A stretch of DNA of 64,000 nucleotides from Deroplatys truncata (lineage: Eukaryota; Arthropoda; Insecta; Mantodea; Mantidae), in the NCBI GenBank assembly GCA_030765065.1, contig CM060983.1, forward strand, positions 44,886,067 through 44,950,066, given 5' to 3'. The notes beneath the pieces were generated by a model. That model saw only the letters and a list, made by a program, of their open reading frames with translations. It was not told the DNA's origin and searched no databases. Each line of letters starts with the position of its first letter. The first letter of the stretch is position 1. The translations under genes and the position numbers were made by a program. Shown here piece after piece: positions 1 through 10,984 of this stretch.

Positions 1-299
1 CGAAGGTAATTTTTCAGATTCAACGGTAACGTTCACACGACTTTCTCCACCAATGATATTCAGTATATATTCATTATACCGGGTGTAAGGGAAGTCATTA
101 CATTAATTTAAACAAATTACAGATCTCATTATTTGGAACATATTTTGTATCTTTCATTTTTTATTGACCATTTTCTGCGGAGATATTTTAGATTTTTTGA
201 GAACATACAAAGCACACGTTAGCAACGTTGCAGGGCGCGGTAGCTGGGAGGAACGCTCCCTTTCAAAACCAGAAGTAGGTCAGCGCGTAAACAAGTTTC
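1..299. other. No recognisable feature
   Basis: AT-rich sequence. I see no coding signal or repeat shared with the rest of the window. Confidence 0.4.
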
Positions 300-660
300 A
301 CTTACGTTGGCGCGTGGTTCACGAGTGTAGACAAACGTTTCGTGTATTCCTGCCCATACTTCACAGCAAATCGCTGTTGAAAATTATGCTCCCTGATGCA
401 GTGAGGGTTTTCTTCCGCCCATGTATGGGTGTTGTGAAAATTGAAAATGTCAGCTTTTGTAAAGGTAGCTTCGTTTGTTGCCATAATTAATTGTGGCATA
501 TCTGCACTTTGTTCTAGGAACAAATTGACGAAAGTCAGCCTAGGTTCCGCGTGCTGGCTGCACGCTCCCTGAGGTTTACGAGATGCCAGATGAAAAGGCT
601 GGCATCTCGTAAACCTTGTGTTGTACGTATGATTATCCACTAAACACACATCGGGTTCTT
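300..660 (-). pseudogene. Tc1/mariner-superfamily transposase fragment (DDE domain start)
   Basis: The minus-strand frame opening at 667 carries a block typical of the insect transposases whose N-terminus is DUF4817: a TRxQxxHL-like stretch, then TNEATFT, then FNFHNTHTWAEENPH. In this family the DEATF block contains the first catalytic Asp and is followed by HNxHxWAxENPH. Here the first acidic residue (residue 65 of the open frame) is Asn instead of Asp. After residue 103 the frame shifts: the expected VWAGI box reads in another frame at about 345-370, and the rest of the DDE domain is not recognisable. The upstream helix-turn-helix part is missing. It is a dead fragment. The superfamily is fairly secure from the motif order; the exact family is inference. 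Confidence 0.7.
572..616. repeat. Perfect 18-bp inverted repeat, 9-nt loop
   Basis: Arms 572-589 and 599-616 are exact reverse complements (left arm begins AGGTTTACGAG). The loop is 590-598. It lies inside the decayed transposase at 300-660, in a stretch that aligns poorly with the family, so it may be a small insertion or a fold-back duplication. Confidence 0.8.
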
Positions 661-667
661 TTATCAC

Positions 668-1454
668 TAAACCTGCGACTTTCAGTGCGTAGTACGATGT
701 TACTCTAATAATGACTCAACTTCTAACTTCTCTGGCATAAACATGGTGTGATTTTCAGTCAGCGATCGCGAAACTCTTACTGGACGATGAAGGCATTACT
801 TTCATACTGTTAGTGTAGGCCAATAGCTACCAAGTTGTACTTGTCATTTCGCCAAAACGTTACACCACCCTTTCGTCGTGTCTGTTTGGATTAAGCTTGT
901 GAGGAAAACAAAACCGATAGTCCCTCCACCTCCCAGTTCAAGTATGCTGTTTGGGTTACGTCCAGGAGCCGGTTCTCACACTGACCTACCTTGACCTAGC
1001 AACGTTGCCTATGTATCCGACCATATTGCATCTGCAAAACGGTGTTCGGAAAATGATTAATTATTTCAAAACCCTGGATGATTAAACATGTCGAATGCGA
1101 GCCTCGCATGTTACTGCGGAGCCGTCTCGCTAAATATTATATATTATACTATTCTAAAATTGACTCTTCTATCCTCGCTACCTTCACCAAGAAGGTATTT
1201 TCACCAAGAAATTGTTTCAAATTACGGAAGAAGGTTTCAACATGCATTGAAACGTTTATTTGCAGTAACAAACTTTTGTGATGGAAAGAAAAAAAGGAGG
1301 AAGAAAAGCAAGAATAGCAAACTTTCAAGCATGTCCATTAGGTGACGCTTAGGAAAATCTAAACCTGCAACAGGAAATATTTCGAAAACGGCTAACCTAC
1401 GAAAACCCCTAATAAACTCAATGTTTTTACTTGAGTAAGCTTTTCTATACCTGT
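668..1454. other. No recognisable feature
   Basis: Contains only short open frames with no family motif. Nothing in this stretch is repeated elsewhere in the window as far as I can see. Confidence 0.4.
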
Positions 1455-1901
1455 TAAGATTTCCTTGCTATACAAAATTATACAAAATTCAATGAAATAC
1501 AGAGAATAGGATATTCACAGAGAGTTCAAGATATATAGTTTATTTCTCAAGTCAACATGTTTAATGTGACATTTTAATTAACAAATTTTACAGCCGTTTT
1601 TGAGAAAATAAAAGGTAACGAAAATTGTTCCATGTAAAGGACGGTATAGTGCTGGAATATTTTGAAAATCTTCGTGTTGCATCCTTGGAAGATGTTGGAA
1701 TTACCAAGTTTGGTATTTAACCAAGCTTTCGTTTTTGAGTTGTGATTTTCAAACACACACACACACAGACCTTTTTTCTAAAATGCATTTATTTTAGGGG
1801 GTGGTTTAGGGGATTCCAAAATGTGTATTTCTAGTGCAATCTTGATAATGAATTTTTTAGTGACATACAATACTTCCTTTTCTATTCTACGTAAAAAGTG
1901 A
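1455..1901 (+). repeat. CTTTCTC-family repeat, 3' half, old copy
   Basis: A divergent 3' half of the dispersed family. The conserved order is present: a TTCAAGATATA block, the TTTTTGAGAAAATAAAA block, TTCCATGTAAAGG, the CTTCGTGTTGCAT block, ACCAAGTTTGGTATTTA, a CA run at 1752-1765, and an end resembling AATACTTCC...GTAAAAAGTGAGAA. The 5' half is absent. Confidence 0.75.
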
Positions 1902-2400
1902 GAAGCGTTTTTGTCACAAGCGGACACCAAGAAGTTAAAAACTCATTGCATCAAATTGCTGCACATATTTGTAGAACCTCTTGCAAAGAGGTCGATGCCG
2001 TTAGAAATTGCACATTTCTCGGACGTTCAAGAAGAAAAGGCAAGAGATGGAATGGTGATGTCCTATTTCGGCAACCTACGCTTTATCATAAGGCTAGCTT
2101 TCATTTAGAAAGGCTGATAAGAGGCCCAGAAAGAGTTAGCTGTGGGCTTCCTCCTATCTTCTGTATAACCGTCCCACATTCAAACTTGGTATGGCGAATT
2201 CGTAACGTATCTTACGTTTACGATAATCAGATGTGGGAAAATTGTTACTTTCCTTAATAGTTCGAACATTGGAGTTACGTAATAGTAGTACTTTACAAAT
2301 AACCGTTCAAAAATAACAGTGAAGCACGTACAGGAATATTTAGGCTTAAACAACAAGATGCTCTTGTTCCAACTACGTTACAAGTATGGAAATACGATGC
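1902..2400. other. No recognisable feature
   Basis: A 119-codon open frame starts at 1898, but it has no recognisable domain and there is no second copy or splice context to support it. Confidence 0.35.
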
Positions 2401-2639
2401 TCCCCTCCCTTCACCACGCATGTGCTTCTAACAATCTGTGACAGACATCCCTGAAGTCCTAACCCGACCAACTCTACTGGCCTCTCGCCCACATGCGCAC
2501 GGCAGAGGTGGACGATCACCCAACGATACGGAGAGATGATGTGGTTAGCACCATGCTTCCCCCAGCCGGAATGTTGGTTCTCTGGCCTACACACCGCTCA
2601 TCATAGTTTCTCAAATACATTACGTTGCTGAGTGCACAA

Positions 2640-2758
2640 TATACATGGGCCGGAAAATCTGCAATCCCCCCACAAGGGTGGACTCGAACCCACGCGCATA
2701 CGTGGCTAGGAACCGCAGCATCACGCTCCATTCCAGTATGCCACGGTGCAAGACAATA
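2640..2758 (-). repeat. tRNA-derived SINE-like sequence
   Basis: Read on the minus strand from 2758 there is a pol III A box TGGCATACTGG and, about 45 bases on, a perfect B box GGTTCGAGTCC, which are the internal promoter elements of tRNA genes. The stretch between them and the downstream sequence do not fold as a good tRNA, so a SINE head is more likely than a functional tRNA. The sequence 2400-2640 beyond it may be the SINE body, but I could not define its end. Confidence 0.55.
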
Positions 2759-2778
2759 AATCTACATGTTCATTACGG

Positions 2779-2975
2779 AAGCCGAGGTACCTTAGTGGTT
2801 TCGTTCGCGGCTCTCGTGCTGAGGATGTGTGGTTCGAATTTCCGCTACGGGATGGCGATTTTAAGTCGGCCCTATCCAAGCCTTCACTTCTGACTGGCTC
2901 ATGTAAAATAACCCCAAGTCTCATCATGGTTCGAAATCCACGGTAAAAGCTGCAGGTCCTCTCGTTCCATCCCAT
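2779..2975 (+). repeat. tRNA-derived SINE-like sequence (second, opposite orientation)
   Basis: A-box-like TACCTTAGTGG and B-box-like GGTTCGAATTT are followed by a body that contains a second GGTTCGAAATCC. It stands head to head with the minus-strand SINE-like unit at 2640-2758. No target-site duplication was identified. Confidence 0.5.
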
Positions 2976-5120
2976 TCCTCATTTATTACTCTTCAAAGAA
3001 GGTTGCGGATACCGCCCGCTGGGTGCCTCCAGCTAAACAATTGTCCAGCCATCGCTTGGTGGAACGAGGCTCCCCGAAAACCTTGACCATATGGGGATCG
3101 TTGAAACAACAGCATATTTCTTATTATGAATTACTACTCTCTCAATTCACGTTAAACGTACCCATGATCACCATCTTAGGAACCATCACAAATCAATATT
3201 CAAGATGGTAATGATTATAATATGTTCCAAAACGTTTTGCGTAATTCCCTTTGGCAGATGTATAGCTAGAGCTCAATATCAAAGCTAATCTGATTGAATG
3301 GGAGATTTCTAGGGGTGTAGCTCTCTATTGGAAGTCATAAGCAGGGACGGTTCCAAGTTCTAGCATCATATACACACTCGTAACTGTTTACAATTGGAGC
3401 ATTTTGCAACCGGTTACAAACATATTAGAATCATCACTTAGTGCAAAGCTGGAGGACTGTTATTTTGAAACCGTACAGATGGACCTATGGTTATTTTCTA
3501 GGAGCCGTTCCAAAGTAACAGTTACTTTTTTCCCCTGTCTTCCTCTAACTGTATCAGGCAGCGAATTCTGAGACTCAATGATGACAAAAAGTGAAAACCA
3601 AGCATCAGCTATGACAGAGCTGAAAATAACAGGATGTAAAGAGAACCGATAAAGGATTTTTTTCCCTCTGCTTCTTTTTGTTACTCTACTCCACATTCAG
3701 ATTTTCTTCATTCTCTCGCGTTTCGCGAGCTTAGCTTTTAAAGAAAGAAAATGCTAGGAATAGGAAAGGAAAGAAAGAAGAGGGAAGACTAGGAAATTAC
3801 TACGCAGAGGAACAAAGGATAGGAAATTCTTCTTCTGGGGGAAAGAAATGAAAGCGAAGGAACCGCTTTCGGTGTCACACATAGAGGAAAAAGAGAAGAG
3901 GAAATGAGAAAAGAATGAAAAACTGCGCACATATGCAGATGACAGGAGAATTCAGAATTCTGCAGGAGGTTAAAAAGACTAAGCAGTTCTGTTTATGAAC
4001 GCAACAGGGCAGTAAGAACATTCACATGATGGCATCAACATTCGAATCCCTTAAGGGTACGCTGTTTTTGTTACTGTTATAATTGTATATATCCGTATTT
4101 AACTTCGATGGGCATTATAGGCAGTTTGGATATAAGTCACAATTGTGACAGCGTTGTTTATGGGTTTTCCATTGGGTGGGGGAGGGGTTTTGGGTCTATT
4201 TCTTTTCATTCTAGAATTTCAAATTCCTTCATCCACAGGTTCAAAAATTTTAGCAAAGTAAACATATGTATTATTCCAAGAAAAATATTCCCTCTTGGTG
4301 GGAATCGAAACTGAAGAGGCAATCGCAGGATATTCAGTGATTTGAAGGCAACTGTCACAGAATGACAGCTTGTGGTTGCTTCTGTTTGCTGTAATTGTCT
4401 CGCTATCGATACGAAATAAAATTGTCACTGCGTTTGTTGGAATCAGCACTTAGTCTTCAGCGGGCCCCAATTAGCAATAAGATGCCTTTATCTCGTAACC
4501 GTATAATTTCCGGACCATCTTTACTGTAACTTTTTGGCTTCTCTTCCTTTTTAATTCTCATTCCTACATTTTGGATCATCACTTTTGAAACACCTGTACG
4601 AAGAATACATCTGGGTTTTATCGCTAATGGATACTGAACGTCGTGTGACTGTAAAGATAGTCACATGTATTTCTTTCTTGTCCTGCTCTTATGTTTGCTG
4701 AGTAAGAAATGCAGGATTAATTAATTTGCAAAGTTTGAAGTGTTTCCCACACATTTGAAAATGCAGCATCGATAATGCAAGCCGAGCTGCAGGCTCTGCA
4801 ACTTGTCGCAGTAATCGGCTCGTGTTATCTTGTTTGCTGGGCGCCTGTTATTGTTTTATTATTTTAAGATTTGGGTGCCTTGTCCTCCGGCTAGCTATTA
4901 TTACTCAGTCGAGCAAATATCTCTGAGCAGGGCGTGTAAACGAAAAAGAGTTGTTACTAAAAGATAACACTGATAAAAGAATTTATTTTCACACTTTTAT
5001 TAATTAATAGTTCACATCTTTAATCTTTATACACGTCTGACTGAAACTGTTATATTTCCGAATGTAATTACTATCGTATTAGTTGCCGCGTACTTCACAT
5101 TTTGTAACTAACTTTACGAC
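2976..5120. other. No gene; purine-rich patch inside
   Basis: No coding signal recognised. About 3740-3960 is strongly purine-rich on the plus strand (GAAAG and GGAAAG runs), which looks like decayed simple sequence. The rest is ordinary AT-rich DNA. Confidence 0.4.
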
Positions 5121-5264
5121 GCGAGAGATTCTTCCGAACTGTATGATGTGCACTTCAGGATAGATTCTTCAAGACTACGCGACGTGTACCTCGTGAATGA
5201 TTCCATAAAACTGCGTGATGTGTACCTCGCGAATGATTCTTTAGAACTGCGTGAAACATGCTTA
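5121..5264. repeat. 36-bp minisatellite, four units
   Basis: Four consecutive 36-bp units start at 5121, 5157, 5193 and 5229. Each contains a GATTCTT/GATTCCA core followed by an ACTGCGTGATGTGTACCTC-like tail, with several substitutions between units. Because 36 is a multiple of three, a 73-codon minus-strand frame (5114-5335) stays open through it and reads as a 12-residue periodic Ser-rich repeat. There is no other evidence that this frame is a gene. Confidence 0.75.
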
Positions 5265-7250
5265 TAGCTCGAGAATATATACTCCTTCACCTCGAAATGC
5301 CTAAACATTATAATAGAGCTACTATCGGTTACCAAATCGCGCCAACATTAGCGTCTGTTTTGTCAGCCAATCACAATTACTAACACATGTGCTCAATGGA
5401 AGATATTCCCTCTATTTCTTAAGAAAGGCACGCTACCCTGACGTCATTTGTTTGTCTCTTCTTAGTGATAAACAACTCACCCCATCGGTTCATTGTTACC
5501 CACTTCTATTGTCAGTTTCAGTGAGGCCGTCTAAACTTATTTCCTAGCAATGCTTATGGCAAACAAACATCTAAAATCATTGCCATACAATAATGTTAAT
5601 TTACACTACAATCACTCTGACATTCACAGTGTTGTGATATAAAATACTGCCTCAAACTCAAGGAGAGATTAAAAGCCCTAACCCGCCAATGTTAAATCGC
5701 CTAAATTCACAACAGAGTATCTTAAAATCTATAAGATATTAAACTGAAATTTTTTACAGGATGTAGACGAAAGCCTTCTAAGTTTACTAATCTACTTTTA
5801 TCCAATAGGATTTTTAAGAAAGGAATACGTGATTATTTTCTCAATTGTACCACATTTCGCTTAAAATTTGTCAGTAATTATTTTGTTAAAAAATAATCAA
5901 GTATGTTATTAACACCAAGGCAGATCCACAACAGCACCTAGAGATTGTTTTTATCATCCTAAAAATTAATTTCTCTGGGCCGTATTCATAGATTTCACAT
6001 TGTTCTGAACTATCTCCAGACTCATTTGATCCGGACCAAAGGCCGACCAAGTTTTTGACATTCATAGACGATAAAAAGTCTAGCACAAAGAAAGGCCGTG
6101 GATCAGAAAGGAGAAAATGTTACACGACGAAGAATGGTGGTTCTGCGCATGCGCAGCAGTAAACTAACCACTGTTACTCCTAGGTTTTAACTTTCTATGG
6201 TCATTTAACAGCTGTTTTTTCATCGGTTCAGTGCTCATTCCTGACCCTCAGCCAAAAATAGAGAAAACCAAGAAACGTGCATTAAAACGGTCGGAGGAGG
6301 AAAATGCCCGTTTTAGTACAACAATTCTGGATATTATTGAAAACAAATAGATTTTAACAAATACAAGCGAAAGAAAAAAAGAGAAAGCATGGAGGGAGAT
6401 AATATATAGACAGTTTTGCGCATGATTCTAACCTATTACTACCCCTGCTTTTTTGGAAACTTTCTTATCCAGATACACAGTTTCATGGCATTGTTAACCA
6501 TTTCAATAAGAATTTAGCTTGCTGGAATATTAACTTTTAACCTTAAAATTACAGAATGAAATCGAATACATAGCAGGCAACATTTGCTATTATTAAAATG
6601 TCTCTCACTCTGGACCTTAAACGAAAATTAAATTATCTGTGATACTAATCATACAGAAATAATTGCCTGAGGAAATCCTGATATTGCTACCTTCCGGGAG
6701 TTGTAATCCTCTCCTTCCGGGAAACGTAAGTAATTACTTTGAACTTGACCTAAGTGAAGGTCTTACACATTGTATTAAATGGAGCTATTTAGACTGTCTT
6801 AACGTGGCTTAATTTAACGCGACGTAATTTAGGAGTTTGGTAGTGTCAAACTTTTTCTTCCCGTTACGTCAAGCTTAATGTCGCATAGTAATTAGAACCA
6901 ATCGGTGTGAAGCAGTAGCATGAAGTAATAAAAGAACAATCAATCAAGATTCATTCCCGTTACGTCAAGTGTATCCTAATTAGGTTTTTCCTTTAGCAGA
7001 ATTTAACTTCATCGTAATTCCGGTTTAACGAAGGGAAGTCTAGCAATGGCACATGAGATATTACAGTAGAAACGATGGTTTTGTGCCGGTGACCTTGTTT
7101 CCTCGCGCACTGAAGCGAGTCTATGTCTAATGCCAGGCAGCTCTTTGTAAATGTGGTGTATGGAAACGGTAAACAAACAGTAAAACAGAAAACCCGGGAA
7201 AATAAACCGGCAAAAGAATAACTAAGTAGTATACTATCATGTGACTCACC
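5265..7250. other. No gene recognised; short duplicated motif
   Basis: Mostly unremarkable. CCCGTTACGTCAAG occurs twice, near 6860 and 6957, in the same orientation. A GGGCCGTATTCATAGA motif at about 5979-5994 resembles the terminus of some insect MITEs, but I found no partner terminus. Confidence 0.35.
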
Positions 7251-7308
7251 GTATTGTTGTTCATTCCTAGAATGACGGCTGCTACGGGCGGGTGCGAGAT
7301 CGCGCTGC

Positions 7309-7875
7309 TCACAGAACAATGTATTGCACTTCGTCTCTAAACTTTTTAATGGCACCCAAATATGACACGCGCCAATCTCTTATCTCATGTCTCTCCTGTA
7401 GCAAGACCTTATTGTTCCTTGTTTTCTTCCACGCGAAACCCATGTCACGTAAGATAATATTTAAACTAGTGCTTCCCCCTTTAAGGTTAATGGAATCCTT
7501 AAGCTTCAGGAGCAGATTTCTGACAGTGGGCACGGTTTTCTCCTGAATATAAAAATTGTAAATTGTTTGCCGAATCACACACCTATCAGTCATCAATGTC
7601 TGTGATCCATTTTGGTACACGATGTACCTTTCCAGGTGTCCCAAAGGACACCTTTGTCCCTGTTCCTCACATGTTCCCCCTTCTTTAATTATTTTACGTA
7701 TTGTCCTCTCAGATACTTTTGTTGCTGCACTCACCCTCCCTTGCACTTTCTTCAATGGAATTAGAATATCGCCAGAAGCTGCTTCCCGTTTCATGAAGAA
7801 ATGGATGTTATTAACAACTTCACGTGTGTGGCTGTGCAGTGTTTTTCCACCAAGTTTGCTTTGAATGGGAGGCAT
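7309..7875 (-). pseudogene. Transposase N-terminal region, IS630/Tc1-like
   Basis: A 188-codon minus-strand frame begins MPPIQSKLGGKTLHSHTRE at 7875. Its layout is that of the DNA-binding half of an insect IS630/Tc1-like transposase. There is a short head. A first helix-turn-helix follows, with VSERTIRKIIKEG at about residues 55-67. A second HTH-like block is present (residues 110-150), then GFAWKKTRNN and a KFRDE stretch that normally precedes the first catalytic Asp block. The frame ends at 7309, just where that block should begin, and I could not find a DDE domain downstream in another frame. A GTGAGT at about 7250 might be a splice donor, but a stop precedes it. The long open frame suggests relatively recent decay or truncation, or, less likely, a retained DNA-binding protein. 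The family call is from memory of related proteins. Confidence 0.6.
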
Positions 7876-8881
7876 TTTAGTCTAAATAAGCAAATACATA
7901 TACACGCGCACACACATACACACAAGACACAAAACACTAATCACGAATACGATTAATAATCACTTTCTAAAACTTGTAAAACTTAACGTGCTGGCACCGA
8001 AGCGGTAGAAGACGGATGTTGCACGGTCAAAGCTCTCCACGATACTGGCCATTTCAGTATACTGCGCATGACCGAGAACATAGGCTCGGCAACTGGGCTC
8101 TAAACGATTGCGCACCCAGTCTTCACCGGCACAAATCCATCGATCCTGCTGTAGTTATAATGCGGCTTACTGATGCCTTACTGAGGTCAGTAGTGCTTTC
8201 CTGATACTCTCCTCTTGCATAATACGGAGGTGCTATTGTTATTTGCGTATCAATTGAGATACTCAAGCTTCGGTTATCGTCTCTGTCATATAGGTTAGGG
8301 TGAACCAGTTTTATCGGCCTTCTAACTTCTGCTTTACTAAACCTGTATTTATTTTGAAGTTTAGGTCGTTATACTTTCCAATTATGTCTAATCTTGGTGG
8401 ACAGATTTACTCCACCGTCTCATTTCGCGAATTCTACGCACAGCAGCCACGCCCATCACTTCAAAGTCATCCAGTTTGTTTAGATGATCTGCCTTTAATC
8501 TAGCCGGATTTCGTCCGGACCAACGCAAGTCCGGTCTATGAATAAGAAAATCTATGGTCCGCTGTAAATCCACCGCAATTAGAAAGTTGGTCCGGACAAA
8601 AATCGACCATGAATGCCGCCTTCTATCTTCAATAGTTTCTGAGAACGGGTCACTTATACCAGCAAATGTCATTCACAACAAAAGCTGTTCAAAGCAAATA
8701 TTGGGAAAACAAACTTGCATATATTTGCAAAGACACCATATGGCTGTCATACTTAACCGTAGTACCAATTTGTAGAGCAAAACTTCCCCATAAAGGTGAG
8801 ATAAAGTTAACGTCTCTACTCCAAAGCGCGCAGGAAGTGGTGCAGATTTCACAGTACAAAATGCAGATGTAGTACTATTTT
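7876..8881. other. No gene; one long hairpin
   Basis: Contains the inverted repeat at 8507-8604 and otherwise nothing recognised. Terminal inverted repeats for the transposase at 7309-7875 were looked for here and not found. Confidence 0.35.
8507..8604. repeat. Imperfect inverted repeat, about 18-bp arms
   Basis: The left arm at 8507-8524 contains CGTCCGGACCAAC; the right arm at 8586-8604 contains GTTGGTCCGGAC. The arms are separated by about 60 bases, which hold another GTCCGG. It could be a very small MITE or the remains of one. Confidence 0.6.
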
Positions 8882-9779
8882 AAAAATCTGATGTGTTACA
8901 CTCACATGACTTTCTCTACTCTTGTACAAACTATTTTTACAAACTCTTATTATCCATCTACTTCATATTAATCGAGATAAATATTTGCAGACTCTATCTT
9001 ATTGCTAATTTTCTTGTAGATGTAAGAGGAATATATATTTGCAAGGGCAATATAGAAATACAGTAGCCTTTAAGCATAGACATATCTCTTAATAGCTGGT
9101 TGCTAGGTGCAGCACCATTCTCTTTGCCACAGATTGATACTCTTTGCATATCCAAGACAAAAACAGGAATAACAAATTCCCATTTGAGAAAATAAGTATT
9201 GAAAACTTTAAGGAAATAACAAGCAATATCTCGAAAATGGTTCACTCAACAACAAAAAAAAATGTATATGACATAAATTGTGTATTTTAACGCGATCTAC
9301 ATTTTTTGTGTAGTAAAATTTTGTCTATCTCTTATGGTTTACCATTATGCAAAAGTCGTTCACAATGAAGAATACTTTTGGAGACATTCCCAGAAAATTC
9401 AAGATATACATTTTATTTGTCATGAAAACATCTTAAACATATGATACCTTAATCAAAATCGTTAGCCATTTTTGAGAAAATTAAAATTTTCGAAAAATGT
9501 TCCATGTAAAGGGTAATCTGAGGTGGGGGATTTTCTTGAAAACCTTCGTGTCGTATCTCTGGAAGATACTGAGCCTAAATACCAAGTTTGGTGTTTATCC
9601 GACTGTTCGTTTCTGAGTTATGCTGTTCACACACACACACACACGGACATGTTTCCAAAAATGTTTTTTTTTATTCAGGGGGTCTCAAAACAAATATTTC
9701 TGGTGAAATCTCGGTATCGAATTTTTGGGTGGAATACAATACTTCCCCTACTTACTATACGTAGTAGAGAAAGTAAAAA
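8882..9779 (+). repeat. CTTTCTC-family repeat, subfamily A, full length
   Basis: A good reference copy of about 900 bp. The 5' end is AAAAATCTGATGTGTTACA with the subterminal ACTTTCTCTACT; the 3' end is TACGTAGTAGAGAAAGTAAAAA-like with the inverted subterminal motif. The internal CA run is at 9629-9644. Both flanks are A/T runs. An open frame of about 130 codons (9523-9915) runs through the 3' half and out of the element. Sections of that frame recur in other copies, so it belongs to the repeat and is not a host gene. Confidence 0.9.
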
Positions 9780-10984
9780 GCATAATTATTTAAAACATAA
9801 GTATTGTGCTTACAATTATAAAATACGTATAAAATTAAAGAGGATATTACAATTAATGAGAGTGCACAAAGAACTAAAAATGTCATTTCGTTTTCCCCAC
9901 TTAGTCTCCACCTAATAACCGTAAAAGTCCCCATGTAGCCAATGGAATAGTTTTTCTGTTAATTATATGCAGCAATACGGGCTTGGTCTTCTCTAGAACC
10001 CGCCTGGAGCTCTTGGGACCGAAGACTGCACTTAAAACAGTTCCGCATCTATCGCTTAGATGGCACACTTGGGGCAACTCCCAGTAAACGAATTTACATC
10101 GTGAATAGCGATACGGGATACAAAAAGGCAAGAGGGAAATAAAAACGGTAAAGAAGTTGGCTGCAGCAAGGCTGGAGATAATAATAGCAGCTGCGATGTT
10201 TAGCGATATCTGAATTGGTAAAGATTTTATATTTTATATCGCTATGATATTCGTTTCGTTGTCCCGGCAATGCTGACAGGCATTTTGCTCGGTTACTGAC
10301 GTAAGCACGATCAACTGGATGACGTCAAACTTCACTGCCCGATCTGCTTAAGCTTTAATCACGAATAAAATAATATTGTGACCTGGTCTTAGTCGCATTT
10401 AAACGGGAGAGTTTTATGTGCTGTATTTTATGAAAATGTGAATCAACCGACATTTATAGGTTTATACAGTATAACTTCAGTATACGTTTTCATAGGAAGA
10501 CGGCTAAAATAAGGTATACATGAGAAAACGTAAAAGTGAACTTTCTGACGGAACGGCAACTGTTTTATTTGATTATTGCTAAAACTAATTATGTATTACG
10601 TAATATAAGAAAACAATAAATAAATAATCAAACACATATAATTAGCATAATAAACAATTTAGTGTGCTTACATGCACACCAGCACTGTGATTCATATTTC
10701 AAACTAAAACAAAACAAAAACAAAATCAGAGGTGCTTTACACTGGTTTTAAAACATCGTCGACTTTTCTTTGCTCCTCTGATTTTTCCACACACTCATAT
10801 ACCTACTAGTCGATAGTATATTATTCACAGAAATGCTATTATCATTTAGGCTTTGCGATAATGGAAGTCGTTTCTTATTTCTAGAGCATGAATTGCCTCA
10901 CGCACATTGAAACTCTTTCATTATTTAGGCCTACTTCTTCATCACCGTATCATCAGATACAACCTAGGAAAGAATAACATTGCC
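9780..10984. other. No recognisable feature
   Basis: Short open frames only. A 76-codon minus-strand frame at 9901-10131 has no recognisable motif. The region becomes AT-rich towards 10700. Confidence 0.35.

Noticed and set aside
2640..2975. Functional tRNA genes
   Set aside because: A and B boxes are good, but cloverleaf stems and acceptor pairing are not convincing; SINE heads are more likely.
5121..5264. CRISPR array
   Set aside because: Units are contiguous and imperfect, with no unique spacers, and the window is eukaryotic.
8882..9779. Canonical Helitron
   Set aside because: The expected CTRR 3' end and A/T insertion without an A run are not seen; a Helentron-associated origin remains possible but unproven.
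9523..9915. 130-codon frame as a host gene
   Set aside because: Most of it is shared with other copies of the dispersed repeat and it ends in flanking DNA.
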